The translations under genes were made by a program, and so were the position numbers. 64,000 nt of DNA, from assembly GCF_008642295.1 (NCBI RefSeq), contig NZ_CP029190.1:1-64000 (forward strand). Reading direction: 5' to 3'. Below the pieces are notes generated by a model. The model had not been told where the DNA came from and made no database searches. It was given only the letters and a program-made list of their open reading frames with translations. Position 1 is the first letter of the stretch. The number at the start of each line of letters is the position of its first letter. This stretch comes from Streptomyces venezuelae (GTDB lineage Bacteria; Actinomycetota; Actinomycetes; Streptomycetales; Streptomycetaceae). Of the stretch, positions 46,020 through 54,093 are shown one piece after another.

Positions 46020-46433
46020 GTGGCTACGGAAACCGAGGTCGGAGAACTGTTGCACCAGCGCGGCTGGCGAACGGCATTCACAGTCGCCGAAAGGGTGAAC
46101 GCGTGGGCCGCCCTGGTGAGCGCCGTCGAGCGCGGCTACGCCGACGACGTCTACGAGTACACCAATGACCTCTCCTGCCGGAACTGGCTGCACGAGGCGT
46201 GGCTCCTGCTGGACGACCACATCGTTCAGCTCTGGACCCCGCAGATCAAAGATCTGGACGACCGGTACAAGGCCGCGACCATCGACGACGACGGCATCGC
46301 ACTCGACCGGTTCCACAGGCTCCCCGGCCCCGACCTGTGGTGGTGGCGGCGACACCCCCGCATCCTCACCGGAGACCTCGGGCGTTCGCTTCGCTCGGCC
46401 GGCGCCATCGGTACCGCCCCGGACACAGCCTGA
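46020..46433 (+). CDS. Hypothetical protein, 137 residues
   Basis: GTG at 46020. Sequence blocks: VGELLHQRGWRTAFTVAERV, DDVYEYTNDLSCRNWLHEAW, LLLDDHIVQLWTPQIKDLDD, RFHRLPGPDLWWWRRHPRIL. Hydrophilic with many Trp residues; no domain recognised. The ribosome site is weak. The next gene begins 85 bp downstream on the same strand. Confidence 0.6.
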   Translation: MATETEVGELLHQRGWRTAFTVAERVNAWAALVSAVERGYADDVYEYTNDLSCRNWLHEAWLLLDDHIVQLWTPQIKDLDDRYKAATIDDDGIALDRFHRLPGPDLWWWRRHPRILTGDLGRSLRSAGAIGTAPDTA

Positions 46434-46518
46434 CCCTCAGCCGCACGGGATTACGCGACGACTCTCGGCTTGAGACCTGACCCGTAGGAGGTTCGGCGCT
46501 TGGCTCGATACTGGTCCG

Positions 46519-47025
46519 ATGAGTCCGATCTCCACCCATCAACGGTTCCGAGACCCACGCAGCACGGGGTACGACTTCCTCGCCTCCGTTTTGGTGCGCT
46601 GCCCCGGCTGCGAGCAGGTCGCGCACGTCGAGACGGCACCGGACCTGGCCGGAGTGCACGACCAAGGCCTCTTCGCGCCAAGGCGTCTCGTCTGCCGGGG
46701 CTGCGGGACGGCGAAGGAATGGATCCGTGGACGTGTGGCCTTGCACCGGGACCCGCACAAACCGGCCGCAGACCCGTACTTCGACATCCGTCTGTGGCTG
46801 CAGATCGAGACTCGCCACGGGTGGGTATGGGCATACAACCTGGAACACCTGGACCTGATCGGACGATTCGTACAGGCGCCGCTACGCGAAGGGATTCCCT
46901 GGCACGAGCCAGGCCGAAGGATGACCGTACTGGCCCGCCTGCCCGTATGGATGCAGCGAGCCAAGAACCGCGACGAGGTGATGCGGGCCATCGCCCGTAT
47001 CCACGCCTCTATGGTCCGCACCTGA
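46519..47025 (+). CDS. Hypothetical protein with a CxxC zinc ribbon
   Basis: 168 residues from ATG 46519. VRCPGCEQVAHVETA and RRLVCRGCGTAKEW form a four-cysteine ribbon; the remainder (LWLQIETRHGWVWAYNLEHL, EPGRRMTVLARLPVWMQRAK) is conserved-looking and soluble. Probably a nucleic-acid- or protein-binding Streptomyces protein of unknown role. Confidence 0.7.
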   Translation: MSPISTHQRFRDPRSTGYDFLASVLVRCPGCEQVAHVETAPDLAGVHDQGLFAPRRLVCRGCGTAKEWIRGRVALHRDPHKPAADPYFDIRLWLQIETRHGWVWAYNLEHLDLIGRFVQAPLREGIPWHEPGRRMTVLARLPVWMQRAKNRDEVMRAIARIHASMVRT

Positions 47026-47298
47026 ACCAGGAGTACCAAGTTCCCCGCTCAGGTGGGTCGGGTGTATGCCTCGCCGGTGGCGAGGACGCGTCCGACCTCG
47101 TAGCGGGTGGTGGGCCGTCGGTTCTTCGAGCGGAGCGGTCGTCCGGGGCCGGGGCGTGTGGGTTTCGGTGTACCGGCCCGCCCCACAGACCCGGCTTCGG
47201 GCGCCCGGGCCACTGGCGTACGCGCCCGAGGCCGCCGCCGGGGCCTGCGATCCGCCGGCCGCCCGCTGGCGTGGGCCTGGTGGACCTGCCCCTCACGG

Positions 47299-47347
47299 TG
47301 CAGCATCGTGCTGCACCACCGAAGCACCACGCGAGACGTTCTCTCAG
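47299..47347 (+). repeat. 49-bp inverted repeat, left copy
   Basis: It matches the reverse complement of 52694-52742 at 44 of 49 positions. It begins with the hairpin TGCAGCA-TCG-TGCTGCA and ends over the stop codon of the STAND gene (TCA at 47344-47346). The region from 47026 to 47343 outside this repeat has no gene. Confidence 0.8.
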
Positions 47348-50300
47348 TGACGGAGTGGGCAGACGGAGCCTTCTGATGGCCCTGGCAGATAGGCGGCCCG
47401 TTCCTGCGAGGTCAGGTCGCGGTTCACGGCACGGCAGATCTTCTCGATCGCCGCGGCGGGCCGGGGAAGATCCACCGCCCACAGCCGCGCGGTGAAGTCC
47501 AGGCCGGCGGTGGCGAGCCTGTGGCCGTCGGGGCTGAAGGCCACACCGGCCACCGGAAGGGTGTGGCCGGTCAGCGTGAAGGTGGCTTTGCCCGAGCGGC
47601 TGTCCCACAGCCGGGCCGTGTGGTCGCTGCTGGCCGTGGCGAGGACGCTGTCGCGGGGGTGGAACGCCACGGAGTAGACCTCCTGAGTGTGTCCGAGCAA
47701 GGTGGTGCGGGTCTTGCCCCGGTCCGTGTCCCACAGCCGGGCCGTCTGGTCGCCACTGCCGGTGGCGAGGGTCTTGCCGTCCGGACTGAATGCCACCGAC
47801 CTGACGCGGCCGTTGTGCCCCCGCAGCGTGTGAAGGGGGCGGCCTGTGTCCACGTCCCACAGCCGGGCCGTGTAGTCATAGCCGCCGCTGGCGAGCTTCT
47901 TGCCGTCCGGGCTGTAGGCGACCGCGAGCACGTGGTCGGTGTGTCCCTGCAGAATGCGGCGGATCGTGCCGGTTTCCGCGTCCCACAGCCGAACCGTCCG
48001 GTCGGAGCCGGCGGTGGCCACGGTCTCGCCGTCGGGACTGAAGGCCACCCCGTTCACCGTGCCCTCGTGTCCCTCCAGGATGTGGCGTGTGGTGCCCTTC
48101 TCCACGTCCCAGAGCCGCGCCGTCGCGTCGAAGCCGGCCGTGGCGAGGGTTGCGCCGTCGGGGCTGAACGTCACTGCGCTCACCTGGTCGGAGTGTCCGC
48201 GCAGCGGCGGGCGGGACTTGCCCGTGCCCACATCCCACAGCCGCGCGGTGTGGTCGGCGCTGCCCGTGGAGACGGTCTTGCCGTCCCGGCTGAACGCCAC
48301 GGACGAGACCAGATCCGTGTGCCCTGTCAGTGTGGTGCCCGCCTGCGTGCGGTTCACGTCCCACAGCCGCACGGTGTGGTCGCGGCCGACGCTTGCGAGG
48401 GTCTTGCCGTCCGGGCTGAACGCCGTACGAAGCACCTGGTCGCTGTGCCCGGTCAGGGACGAAATCGGTGCGGCGGTGCTCGGGTCCCAGAGTGTCACGG
48501 AGTAGTCCCCCTGGTAGCCGCTGCCGCCAGTGGCCAGAGTTCTGCCGTCGGGGCTGAACACCACCGATTCGGTGACGGTGACGATTTCGGGGCCCGACTT
48601 GCCGGTGTCCACGTCCCACACCAGAACGACGGCGTCGTTGAAGGCGGTGGCGAGGGCCTTGCCGTCCGGTCTGAACGCCACCGCGTTCACGGGCGCGGCG
48701 TGTTGGTCCAGGATGCGGCGGGTCCCGCCGGTCTCCACGTCCCACAGCCGTGCGGTGTTGTCGCCGCTGCCGGTGGCGAGGGTCTTGCCGTCCCGGCTGA
48801 AGGCCACCGAGGTCACGAGGTTCGTGTGTCCCCTGAGGACGGCACCCGCCTTTCGGGCCTCCAGGTCCCACAGGTGCACGGTGTCGTGGCTGGAGGCCGC
48901 GAGGGTCTTCCCATCGGGTGCGAACGCCACCGAGGTCACCCCGCTTTCGTGGCCCGACAGGGTGGCGAAACGCTCGCCGGTTGCCACCTTCCACAACCAC
49001 ACGTCCGCGTCCCGGCCGCCGGTCGCGAGAAGACTGCCGTCTGGACTGAACGCCACGGTATACACCTGATCGGTGTGTCCCTTCAGGGTGTGGCGGGTCT
49101 TGCCGGTGGCCACGTCCCACAGCCGTGCCGTGTTGTCGAAACTCCCGGTGGCGAGGGTCTTGCCGTCGGGGCTGAAGGCAACGGCGTCCACCGCCTGGTC
49201 ATGCCCGGACAACCGGCGCTGCAGAGGGAGGGAGGCGGCGGTCCGAAGGCTGTGCAGGGCTTCGGAGGTGGGGCTCGTCCGGTCGGCCTGGACAGCCAGG
49301 AGTGAAGCAAGTTCGGGGTTCGTCTTGCTGATCGTGTCCGACTGGGCGGCCAGCTGTCGGGACAGCGCAGCCTGCCGTTGCTCGACGGCCGTCCGCCACT
49401 GCCACAACGCCCCCGCACCGGCCAGCAGCGCCAGCACCAGCAGCGTGGCCAGCACAGTGATGAGGCGTTTGCGCCGCCGAGCGACCGCCTCTTGGCGTTC
49501 CCGGCTGGCGGAAACAAACGCCGCGATGTCGTCCGGCAAGCCCCATTGCCGGGACCGGGACCAGTCCACGCCTTCCGCCAGCGCCGTCCCCGCGAGGAGG
49601 TCGCCCGGATCGCGCCTCTCGGCCCAGCGTGCCTGGCGTACACGCGTGCGGTCGAGCCAGGCAAGGAACTCGTGATCCAGGCGCACCCACTCCCGCAGTG
49701 CTCCCCAGTCACGGATGAGCGCGTCATGGATCAGCTCCGCGACCGGCTCACCCGCAGGCGCGTCGGGGTGTTGGGGATCGCGAAACCTCTGTGTGGTGAT
49801 GATGCGATGGCGGGCGAGAGTGGCGATGACGGCGTCGGCATCGGCATCGGCATCGCCATCCGGTGAGCCGTCCGGCGATGTGTCCGGCAACCCGTCCGGC
49901 AACCTGTCCGGCAACCTGTCCGGGCCGACCGCCAGGTTGCGCAGCTCGTCGAGGGGCACCTGAGCGCGGACGGGGGGAATACGACGACTGCGGTCTGCGG
50001 GACGCACCAGCGAGGTGAGGACGCGCCTCGCGATGTCCTGTTGACCGGCAGACAACTGCCCCAGTGCGCTGTCGCACCACGTGGTCAGGCTTCCGGTGAC
50101 CCCTCCGATGCGTCGGTATGCCTCGTGGGTCAGGAAGCCGTCCTTCCGCCTGCGCCACAGCTGGTCGAGCGCCAACTCCAGCAGCGGCAGCACGGTGACC
50201 GGAGCCTGGCGGTGCGCGGTCCCTTCGGGGCTGCTCGCCAGGATGTCGCTGATGATCTGCTCGGGCAGACCCGGTTGGAAGCGGAGTCCTACGGCCCGCG

Positions 50301-51555
50301 CGGGCTCCACGATGATGGCGTGGAGGTCGTCCGTACTCAGCTCGCCGGGCACGTTGAGGAGACCGGGCGTCGCTGCGGCCAGCAGCTTCGGGGCGAGAGC
50401 GGCCAGTTGGTGGTAGAAGTCGTCGCGCATGACCAGAATCAGGCTGAGCGGGCCGTGCTCGCCGGCCGCCGCGGTCATGTCGTCGATCACGGCCAGGAAG
50501 TCCCGGGGCCGGCCGTCGGCGCCCGGAACCAGGAGCTCTTCGAACTGGTCGATGACCAACAGGACGCGTTGGTGCTCGGGCTCGCTCGCCAGCTTGTCGG
50601 CGACCGCAGCGCAGATCCCGACACTCGCTGCCCCCGGCAGTCCGGCTCGCTCGATCTCCGTCGGCAGGTCCTGCCGGGGCCGAGCCAACACCGGCAGCCA
50701 CCGGTCGCTCCCCGGCACCTGCCCCTCGCTCAACGCCTGCAGCACGCCGGCCTGGACCAACGACGACTTGCCTGAGCCGGACGGCCCCAGCAGCAGCGTC
50801 AGCCGCCGCCCCGAGGCCAGGTTCGCCAGCACGTGCCGTACCGCCTCGCCACGCCCCCGGAACCACTGGGCGTGCTCCGCGGTGAAGGGCTGCAGACCCC
50901 GGTAGGGGCAGACGTCCTGTGCCGCCATCTCCGGGCGGATCTCTCGCAGGACCTCGGTCGGGGTGGCGTACGCAATGTTCTGCCCGCGCGCGAACACGTC
51001 GGGGGCCGTGATCTCGGTGACCATGCCGACGACCAGGCCGGTCATCTCGTCCAGGACGGGTCCGCCGCTGAAACCGGTCGTGAGATCGTTGGCTTCGGTC
51101 AGCTGGAGGAGCGTGTTCGCGCTCTGGGAGGCGGGCAGCAGATCACCCACCGTGCCGAAGCCGAGGTGCCCGTCCTGCTGTGCCTGGGCCGGAAAGCCGA
51201 ACGACCGGACACGGTGGCCGCCGCATCCCTCGGCGGAGCCCAGTGACAGCACCCGCGTACTCGGTGGTGTTTCGCGCAGCCGGATGAAGGCGACGTCCTC
51301 GACCTCGGGTGCATGCCACTCCTCTACGCGTCCCTCCAGTCCGTCCGCACCGGCCACACGGGGGAAGGTCACCCGCAGCCAATCGCCCGGCCCGGATCCG
51401 GCCGCCCGGACCACGTGCGCACACGTGACCAGGACATCCTGGGTCACCAGGAAGCCCGCACCCGCCACCTCTCCGTCCGCGCCGAGAATCTGCGCCACCG
51501 CTGTGGGCAGGTCCGACGGCGTGCCGTCTTCCGCCCCGTTCCCGCTGCTAGCCAT
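47344..51555 (-). CDS. Trypsin-like protease / nSTAND ATPase / 14-blade WD40 protein
   Basis: 1403 residues. The N-terminal trypsin-like domain has TCAHVV (H47), EDVAF (D87) and GFSGGPV (S163), a full catalytic triad and no signal peptide. The STAND NTPase follows, with PYRGLQPFTAEHAQWFRGR, Walker A GPSGSGKSS (about 257-264) and Walker B VLLVIDQFEE (about 331-340). A membrane-like segment LITVLATLLVLALLAGAGAL precedes the repeats. Fourteen WD40 repeats (two seven-bladed propellers) fill about residues 780-1370. STAND proteins of this build act as sensors in immunity or stress conflicts. The ATG overlaps the end of the Trypco1 gene by eight bases. Fully intact, unlike the WD40 remnant at 1-2010. 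Confidence 0.93.
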   Translation of the reverse strand: MASSGNGAEDGTPSDLPTAVAQILGADGEVAGAGFLVTQDVLVTCAHVVRAAGSGPGDWLRVTFPRVAGADGLEGRVEEWHAPEVEDVAFIRLRETPPSTRVLSLGSAEGCGGHRVRSFGFPAQAQQDGHLGFGTVGDLLPASQSANTLLQLTEANDLTTGFSGGPVLDEMTGLVVGMVTEITAPDVFARGQNIAYATPTEVLREIRPEMAAQDVCPYRGLQPFTAEHAQWFRGRGEAVRHVLANLASGRRLTLLLGPSGSGKSSLVQAGVLQALSEGQVPGSDRWLPVLARPRQDLPTEIERAGLPGAASVGICAAVADKLASEPEHQRVLLVIDQFEELLVPGADGRPRDFLAVIDDMTAAAGEHGPLSLILVMRDDFYHQLAALAPKLLAAATPGLLNVPGELSTDDLHAIIVEPARAVGLRFQPGLPEQIISDILASSPEGTAHRQAPVTVLPLLELALDQLWRRRKDGFLTHEAYRRIGGVTGSLTTWCDSALGQLSAGQQDIARRVLTSLVRPADRSRRIPPVRAQVPLDELRNLAVGPDRLPDRLPDGLPDTSPDGSPDGDADADADAVIATLARHRIITTQRFRDPQHPDAPAGEPVAELIHDALIRDWGALREWVRLDHEFLAWLDRTRVRQARWAERRDPGDLLAGTALAEGVDWSRSRQWGLPDDIAAFVSASRERQEAVARRRKRLITVLATLLVLALLAGAGALWQWRTAVEQRQAALSRQLAAQSDTISKTNPELASLLAVQADRTSPTSEALHSLRTAASLPLQRRLSGHDQAVDAVAFSPDGKTLATGSFDNTARLWDVATGKTRHTLKGHTDQVYTVAFSPDGSLLATGGRDADVWLWKVATGERFATLSGHESGVTSVAFAPDGKTLAASSHDTVHLWDLEARKAGAVLRGHTNLVTSVAFSRDGKTLATGSGDNTARLWDVETGGTRRILDQHAAPVNAVAFRPDGKALATAFNDAVVLVWDVDTGKSGPEIVTVTESVVFSPDGRTLATGGSGYQGDYSVTLWDPSTAAPISSLTGHSDQVLRTAFSPDGKTLASVGRDHTVRLWDVNRTQAGTTLTGHTDLVSSVAFSRDGKTVSTGSADHTARLWDVGTGKSRPPLRGHSDQVSAVTFSPDGATLATAGFDATARLWDVEKGTTRHILEGHEGTVNGVAFSPDGETVATAGSDRTVRLWDAETGTIRRILQGHTDHVLAVAYSPDGKKLASGGYDYTARLWDVDTGRPLHTLRGHNGRVRSVAFSPDGKTLATGSGDQTARLWDTDRGKTRTTLLGHTQEVYSVAFHPRDSVLATASSDHTARLWDSRSGKATFTLTGHTLPVAGVAFSPDGHRLATAGLDFTARLWAVDLPRPAAAIEKICRAVNRDLTSQERAAYLPGPSEGSVCPLRH

Positions 51556-51865
51556 CGTCCTTCCCCCAGGACACGGACACCGTCAGATGGCAGTTCGCCT
51601 TGCTCTTGGTGATGACCGCGCCGGCCTCGACGGCGAGGTCCACGCCGAACTCGACGGTGATCTGGTCGGGACGGGCCTTGCGCAGCTGTTCGAGGGCTGC
51701 CTGCGCGACCTGGGTGACCGGCTCCAGGGCTTCTTGCAAGGTCTGTGGTACCTCACGAATGGCGTCCCCGATGCGACCGGCTTTCACCGGCCCCTCGCTG
51801 CCGACTGCCGTCTCCACCAGTACCGATCCCCCGCCCTCCAGTGGGATCCGGGCCAGAGATGTCAA
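51548..51865 (-). CDS. Trypco1 (trypsin-co-occurring) domain protein
   Basis: TTG at 51865 with GAGGAGGCACG upstream: LTSLARIPLEGGGSVLVETA then SLQ-like helix TLQEALEPVTQVAQAALEQL and ITVEFGVDLAVEAGAVITKS. This is the small CU044_2847 / Trypco1 domain that is recurrently encoded next to trypsin-like or STAND proteins. 105 residues. Its stop overlaps the STAND start, so the two form a translationally coupled pair; it probably binds or is cleaved by the protease domain. Confidence 0.85.
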   Translation of the reverse strand: MTSLARIPLEGGGSVLVETAVGSEGPVKAGRIGDAIREVPQTLQEALEPVTQVAQAALEQLRKARPDQITVEFGVDLAVEAGAVITKSKANCHLTVSVSWGKDDG

Positions 51866-52061
51866 CGTGCCTCCTCGGCCGCTCGCGGGCACAGCGGGGA
51901 TCCCGTCCAGCATCCGGTGGTCTCGGCATGAGCCGCAGCCCGGAGGGGGCCGTACGAGGGAGCCGGGTGGCTTGTTCGCACAGTGGACTCCTTGGCGTGG
52001 CCTCAAAGCCACGCAGCCAATCCAGCTTGCCAGTGAGGCCGCTCGGGTGAATTCTGGATTT

Positions 52062-52697
52062 GTGGTATCCGTCCGCTGGCACGTTCGCTCTACGTCGCAG
52101 CGCCTGCTGATGTACGGCTCCTCGGTAGCCCTGGCTGCAGGAGGTGTACTGATACCCAGCGGCGCGTCGATGGCCGCAGTGACGCCACACCGCGCCGATG
52201 CGCCCACGATGGCAGCCGGAATCGGCATTCCCGCCGTGGATTGGGCGAAGGTCACCGATCCCCCGAGTGGCATCACCGCCCGGCTTCCCGGCGATATCAA
52301 GGCCATTGAATTGGGCGAGTCGCCCTGCCGGGACTACTCGGCCGCAACGAGCGACACGCATGTGCTTGTGCTCTTCACCGTCTGCGATGTCCAGGAAACC
52401 CCGAAGATGAGTGACCTCCATGCGGCGGCCGAGGGATCAACCAGCGCTTTCCGCAAGGAATCTGGCGACATCGCAATTAAGTCCACCATGCGAGAGACCA
52501 AATTCGATGGCCATCCGGCTCTCGACCTCCGCCTTTCTGCCAAGGAGGGCGGTCCTGACAGTAAAATCGGCGCCTATCGCTACATCGCCGACGAATCCCA
52601 CTTCATCATGGTCCAGACCGTTGCCGATGCAGAGAATGAGAAGTCACTGAACTCGATACACAAGCAACTCGTCAGCGAAATCCGCATTCCAGGCTGA
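52062..52697 (+). CDS. Putative secreted protein divergent from the STAND module
   Basis: GTG at 52062 begins a signal-like N-terminus (LLMYGSSVALAAGGVLIPSG, then ASMAAV). The mature part has two cysteines (SPCRDYS, FTVCDV), and GHPALDLRLSAKEGGPDSKI with AYRYIADESHFIMVQTVA, reminiscent of extracellular lipoprotein/PsbP-like folds. The ATG at 52110 is an alternative start. 211 residues. It ends inside the right inverted repeat and is divergent from Trypco1 across 197 bp, so it belongs spatially to the module. Confidence 0.7.
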   Translation: MVSVRWHVRSTSQRLLMYGSSVALAAGGVLIPSGASMAAVTPHRADAPTMAAGIGIPAVDWAKVTDPPSGITARLPGDIKAIELGESPCRDYSAATSDTHVLVLFTVCDVQETPKMSDLHAAAEGSTSAFRKESGDIAIKSTMRETKFDGHPALDLRLSAKEGGPDSKIGAYRYIADESHFIMVQTVADAENEKSLNSIHKQLVSEIRIPG

Positions 52698-52742
52698 GAG
52701 AATGTCTCACGTGGTGCTTCGGCGGTGCAGCCTGATGCTGCA
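52694..52742 (-). repeat. 49-bp inverted repeat, right copy
   Basis: Reverse-complement partner of 47299-47347 (44/49 identical). It starts with CTGAGAGAA, where TGA is the stop codon of the secreted-protein gene, and includes the near hairpin TGCAGC-ATCAG-GCTGCA. Confidence 0.8.
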
Positions 52743-52875
52743 AACCTTCGGTCAAGCCCTGCTCTGCCACGGCGGACCGATCGACGGCCCGAGCATCCAG
52801 GTCGGCACCGGCGGCTGGGGCGCCATTCCAGTCCATCAACTGACCCTCCCGTACACCCATCCCACAGACGGTGAA

Positions 52876-52916
52876 GGCCGGCCGGTTCCCCGGAATGCAG
52901 GGGGAACCGGCCGGCC
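52876..52916. terminator. Strong bidirectional terminator hairpin
   Basis: Arms of 16 bp (GGCCGGCCGGTTCCCC and its exact complement) flank a 9-base loop. It is followed by a C-rich, not T-rich, stretch. It would insulate the STAND module from the region to the right. Confidence 0.8.
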
Positions 52917-53198
52917 CCCGCGGTGCGCAGGCGTCGGGGCGTCGGGGCGTATCCCTCCCCCGCCGCGCCGTCCCGGGAAGGTCGCTGCGACGCCTCCGGC
53001 ATCCTCACGGATACGCAGTCCCGACGGCCGCGGGTAGGTCGGCGCACGACCTGCGGGAAGCGCCGTCGCAGTGAGAGAGGGCGGCGCATCCGGCTGACGT
53101 GCTTCCTATCACGCGCAGCAGCCGGCCCTGCGGCCCAACGGGTCCTCCCGTGGTACCGCCTGGGCTCCCCCCTTCCGAAATCCGACCCGAATGCGCGC

Positions 53199-53762
53199 TC
53201 AAAGCGCAGTCCGAACAACGGACGCAACGACAAGAGAGCCCGTATCCGCACCCAGATCGCGAGAAGGCGCCGAACCCAGATCACCCGCCGCAGCAGCCTC
53301 AGCGACCGCACGCACGTACTCCGTGGCCAACTCACCCCGAGAATCCAGAGCCACCAACCGCGCCACGGCATTGTTGCTGCAGGCCGCAATGAGCCAGCCC
53401 ATGCTGCGCAGCATGTATCCCTGGTTCTCAATGGACCAGCTCAACGTGTCCGCGTCAGACACCCGGGAGGAATGGGCCAGGAACCGTTCCCGGCCATGCT
53501 CGCTGATCCCCACGCATACCTGGTCGTGGTCCATCCGGTCAGTGAAGGCCGCGTCGTCATGGAGACGGCCGATCCCGCAGAGGCTGCCACCTTCACCGCG
53601 CGCCTGGTGCGTGACCAGCTGGCCGGCCAGACGCCGGAGCCCACGGCCGGTCCGTCGAGGGCGAACCTTCCCGGTCAGAGCACTGGCAGTGGGCCGGAAC
53701 GTGACGGAGCCCGGGAGCATGTCCAGCTCCCGGGCTCCAGCTTGCCACCCATTTGCGCACAC
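53199..53762 (-). CDS. Doubtful hypothetical protein
   Basis: The minus-strand frame contains SWSIENQGYMLRSMGWLIAA, then CSNNAVARLVALDSRGELAT, which reads like a real protein. The opposite strand also has a natural-looking piece (DPHAYLVVVHPVSEGRVVME, then TADPAEAATFTARLVRDQ). Only one can be coding and neither has a clear start, so this is a weak call for a gene or two gene fragments. The rest of 52917-53198 shows nothing. Confidence 0.25.
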   Translation of the reverse strand: MCANGWQAGARELDMLPGSVTFRPTASALTGKVRPRRTGRGLRRLAGQLVTHQARGEGGSLCGIGRLHDDAAFTDRMDHDQVCVGISEHGRERFLAHSSRVSDADTLSWSIENQGYMLRSMGWLIAACSNNAVARLVALDSRGELATEYVRAVAEAAAAGDLGSAPSRDLGADTGSLVVASVVRTAL

Positions 53763-53763
53763 C

Positions 53764-53827
53764 GGCGGCGTTTAAGAACCGCGGGTCATGTTGAGATCGA
53801 CGTGTTCTGCCTTTGAACTACAGCGCC
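53764..53827 (-). ncRNA. tRNA-like sequence C, degenerate
   Basis: The first half is like a tRNA: GGCGCTG, then TAGTTCAAAGGCAGAAC, a good D arm (GTTC/GAAC). An imperfect anticodon-like stem GTCG...TGAC follows. The T arm (GTTCTTAAA) is degenerate, and the 3' end CGCCGCC pairs only partly with the 5' end. It may be a decayed tRNA-Gly-like gene. Confidence 0.35.
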
Positions 53828-53835
53828 ACGAGAGA

Positions 53836-53905
53836 GGCGCCGAGGGGACTTGAACCCCCATCCATCGATGTTCGCCCACGCTCGGTCGATCCGGTGTTCG
53901 GCGGC
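53836..53905 (-). ncRNA. tRNA-like sequence B
   Basis: A 70-nt sequence with a perfect T arm (GGGGG-TTCAAGT-CCCCT) and an acceptor stem GCCGCCG/CGGCGCC with six of seven pairs. The D arm is minimal (CGG-ATCGA-CCG). No anticodon stem of normal size is visible, and CCA is not encoded. Between it and sequence A lies another tRNA-like 5' half (GGCCCAAGCCCGGCAGAGG). Confidence 0.4.
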
Positions 53906-53977
53906 GAATACTGAGACTGGAGCGAGAATCTGAGTTTTACGGGGCCGCCTCTGCCGGGCTTGGGCCACCCCCGCATG

Positions 53978-54068
53978 TGGTGCGGAGGGAGGGATTCGAA
54001 CCCCCAACTGACACCCCTTTATCAGCTTCAACATCAGTTTCAGCTTGCGCTCATCGCGCACCCTCCGC
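53978..54068 (-). tRNA. tRNA-like gene A with acceptor stem, T arm and CCA
   Basis: 5' GCGGAGG pairs fully with 3' CCTCCGC, followed by A and an encoded CCA. The T arm GGGGG-TTCGAAT-CCCTC has five pairs (one G-T) and a canonical loop. The D arm is short (GCGC-GATGA-GCGC). The middle is enlarged: AACTGAT and GTCAGTT form a seven-pair stem around a 20-base loop, so no normal anticodon can be assigned. At 91 nt it could be a class II, intron-bearing or non-decoding tRNA-like RNA. It follows the DUF7873-like gene by 25 bp on the same strand. Confidence 0.55.
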
Positions 54069-54093
54069 TCGCGACGGAGGGCGTATGTGGGGG

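Noticed and set aside
47480..49200. Regular repeats that could look like a CRISPR array
   Set aside because: They are WD40 coding repeats of about 126 bp with frequent changes; there are no short identical repeats with unique spacers.
47521..49305. 594-codon frame on the + strand
   Set aside because: Antisense to the WD40 repeats of the STAND gene. Its repeated HVPQPxxVVxAxxGEGLAV pattern only mirrors the repeat units of the other strand.
52672..52860. 62-codon minus-strand frame containing GQLMDWNGAPAAGADLDA
   Set aside because: The first part looks natural, but it runs straight through the inverted repeat and has no ribosome site.
53764..53827. Selenocysteine or opal-suppressor tRNA
   Set aside because: A UCA-like triplet can be placed in the loop, but U33 and proper anticodon pairing are missing, so no identity can be claimed.
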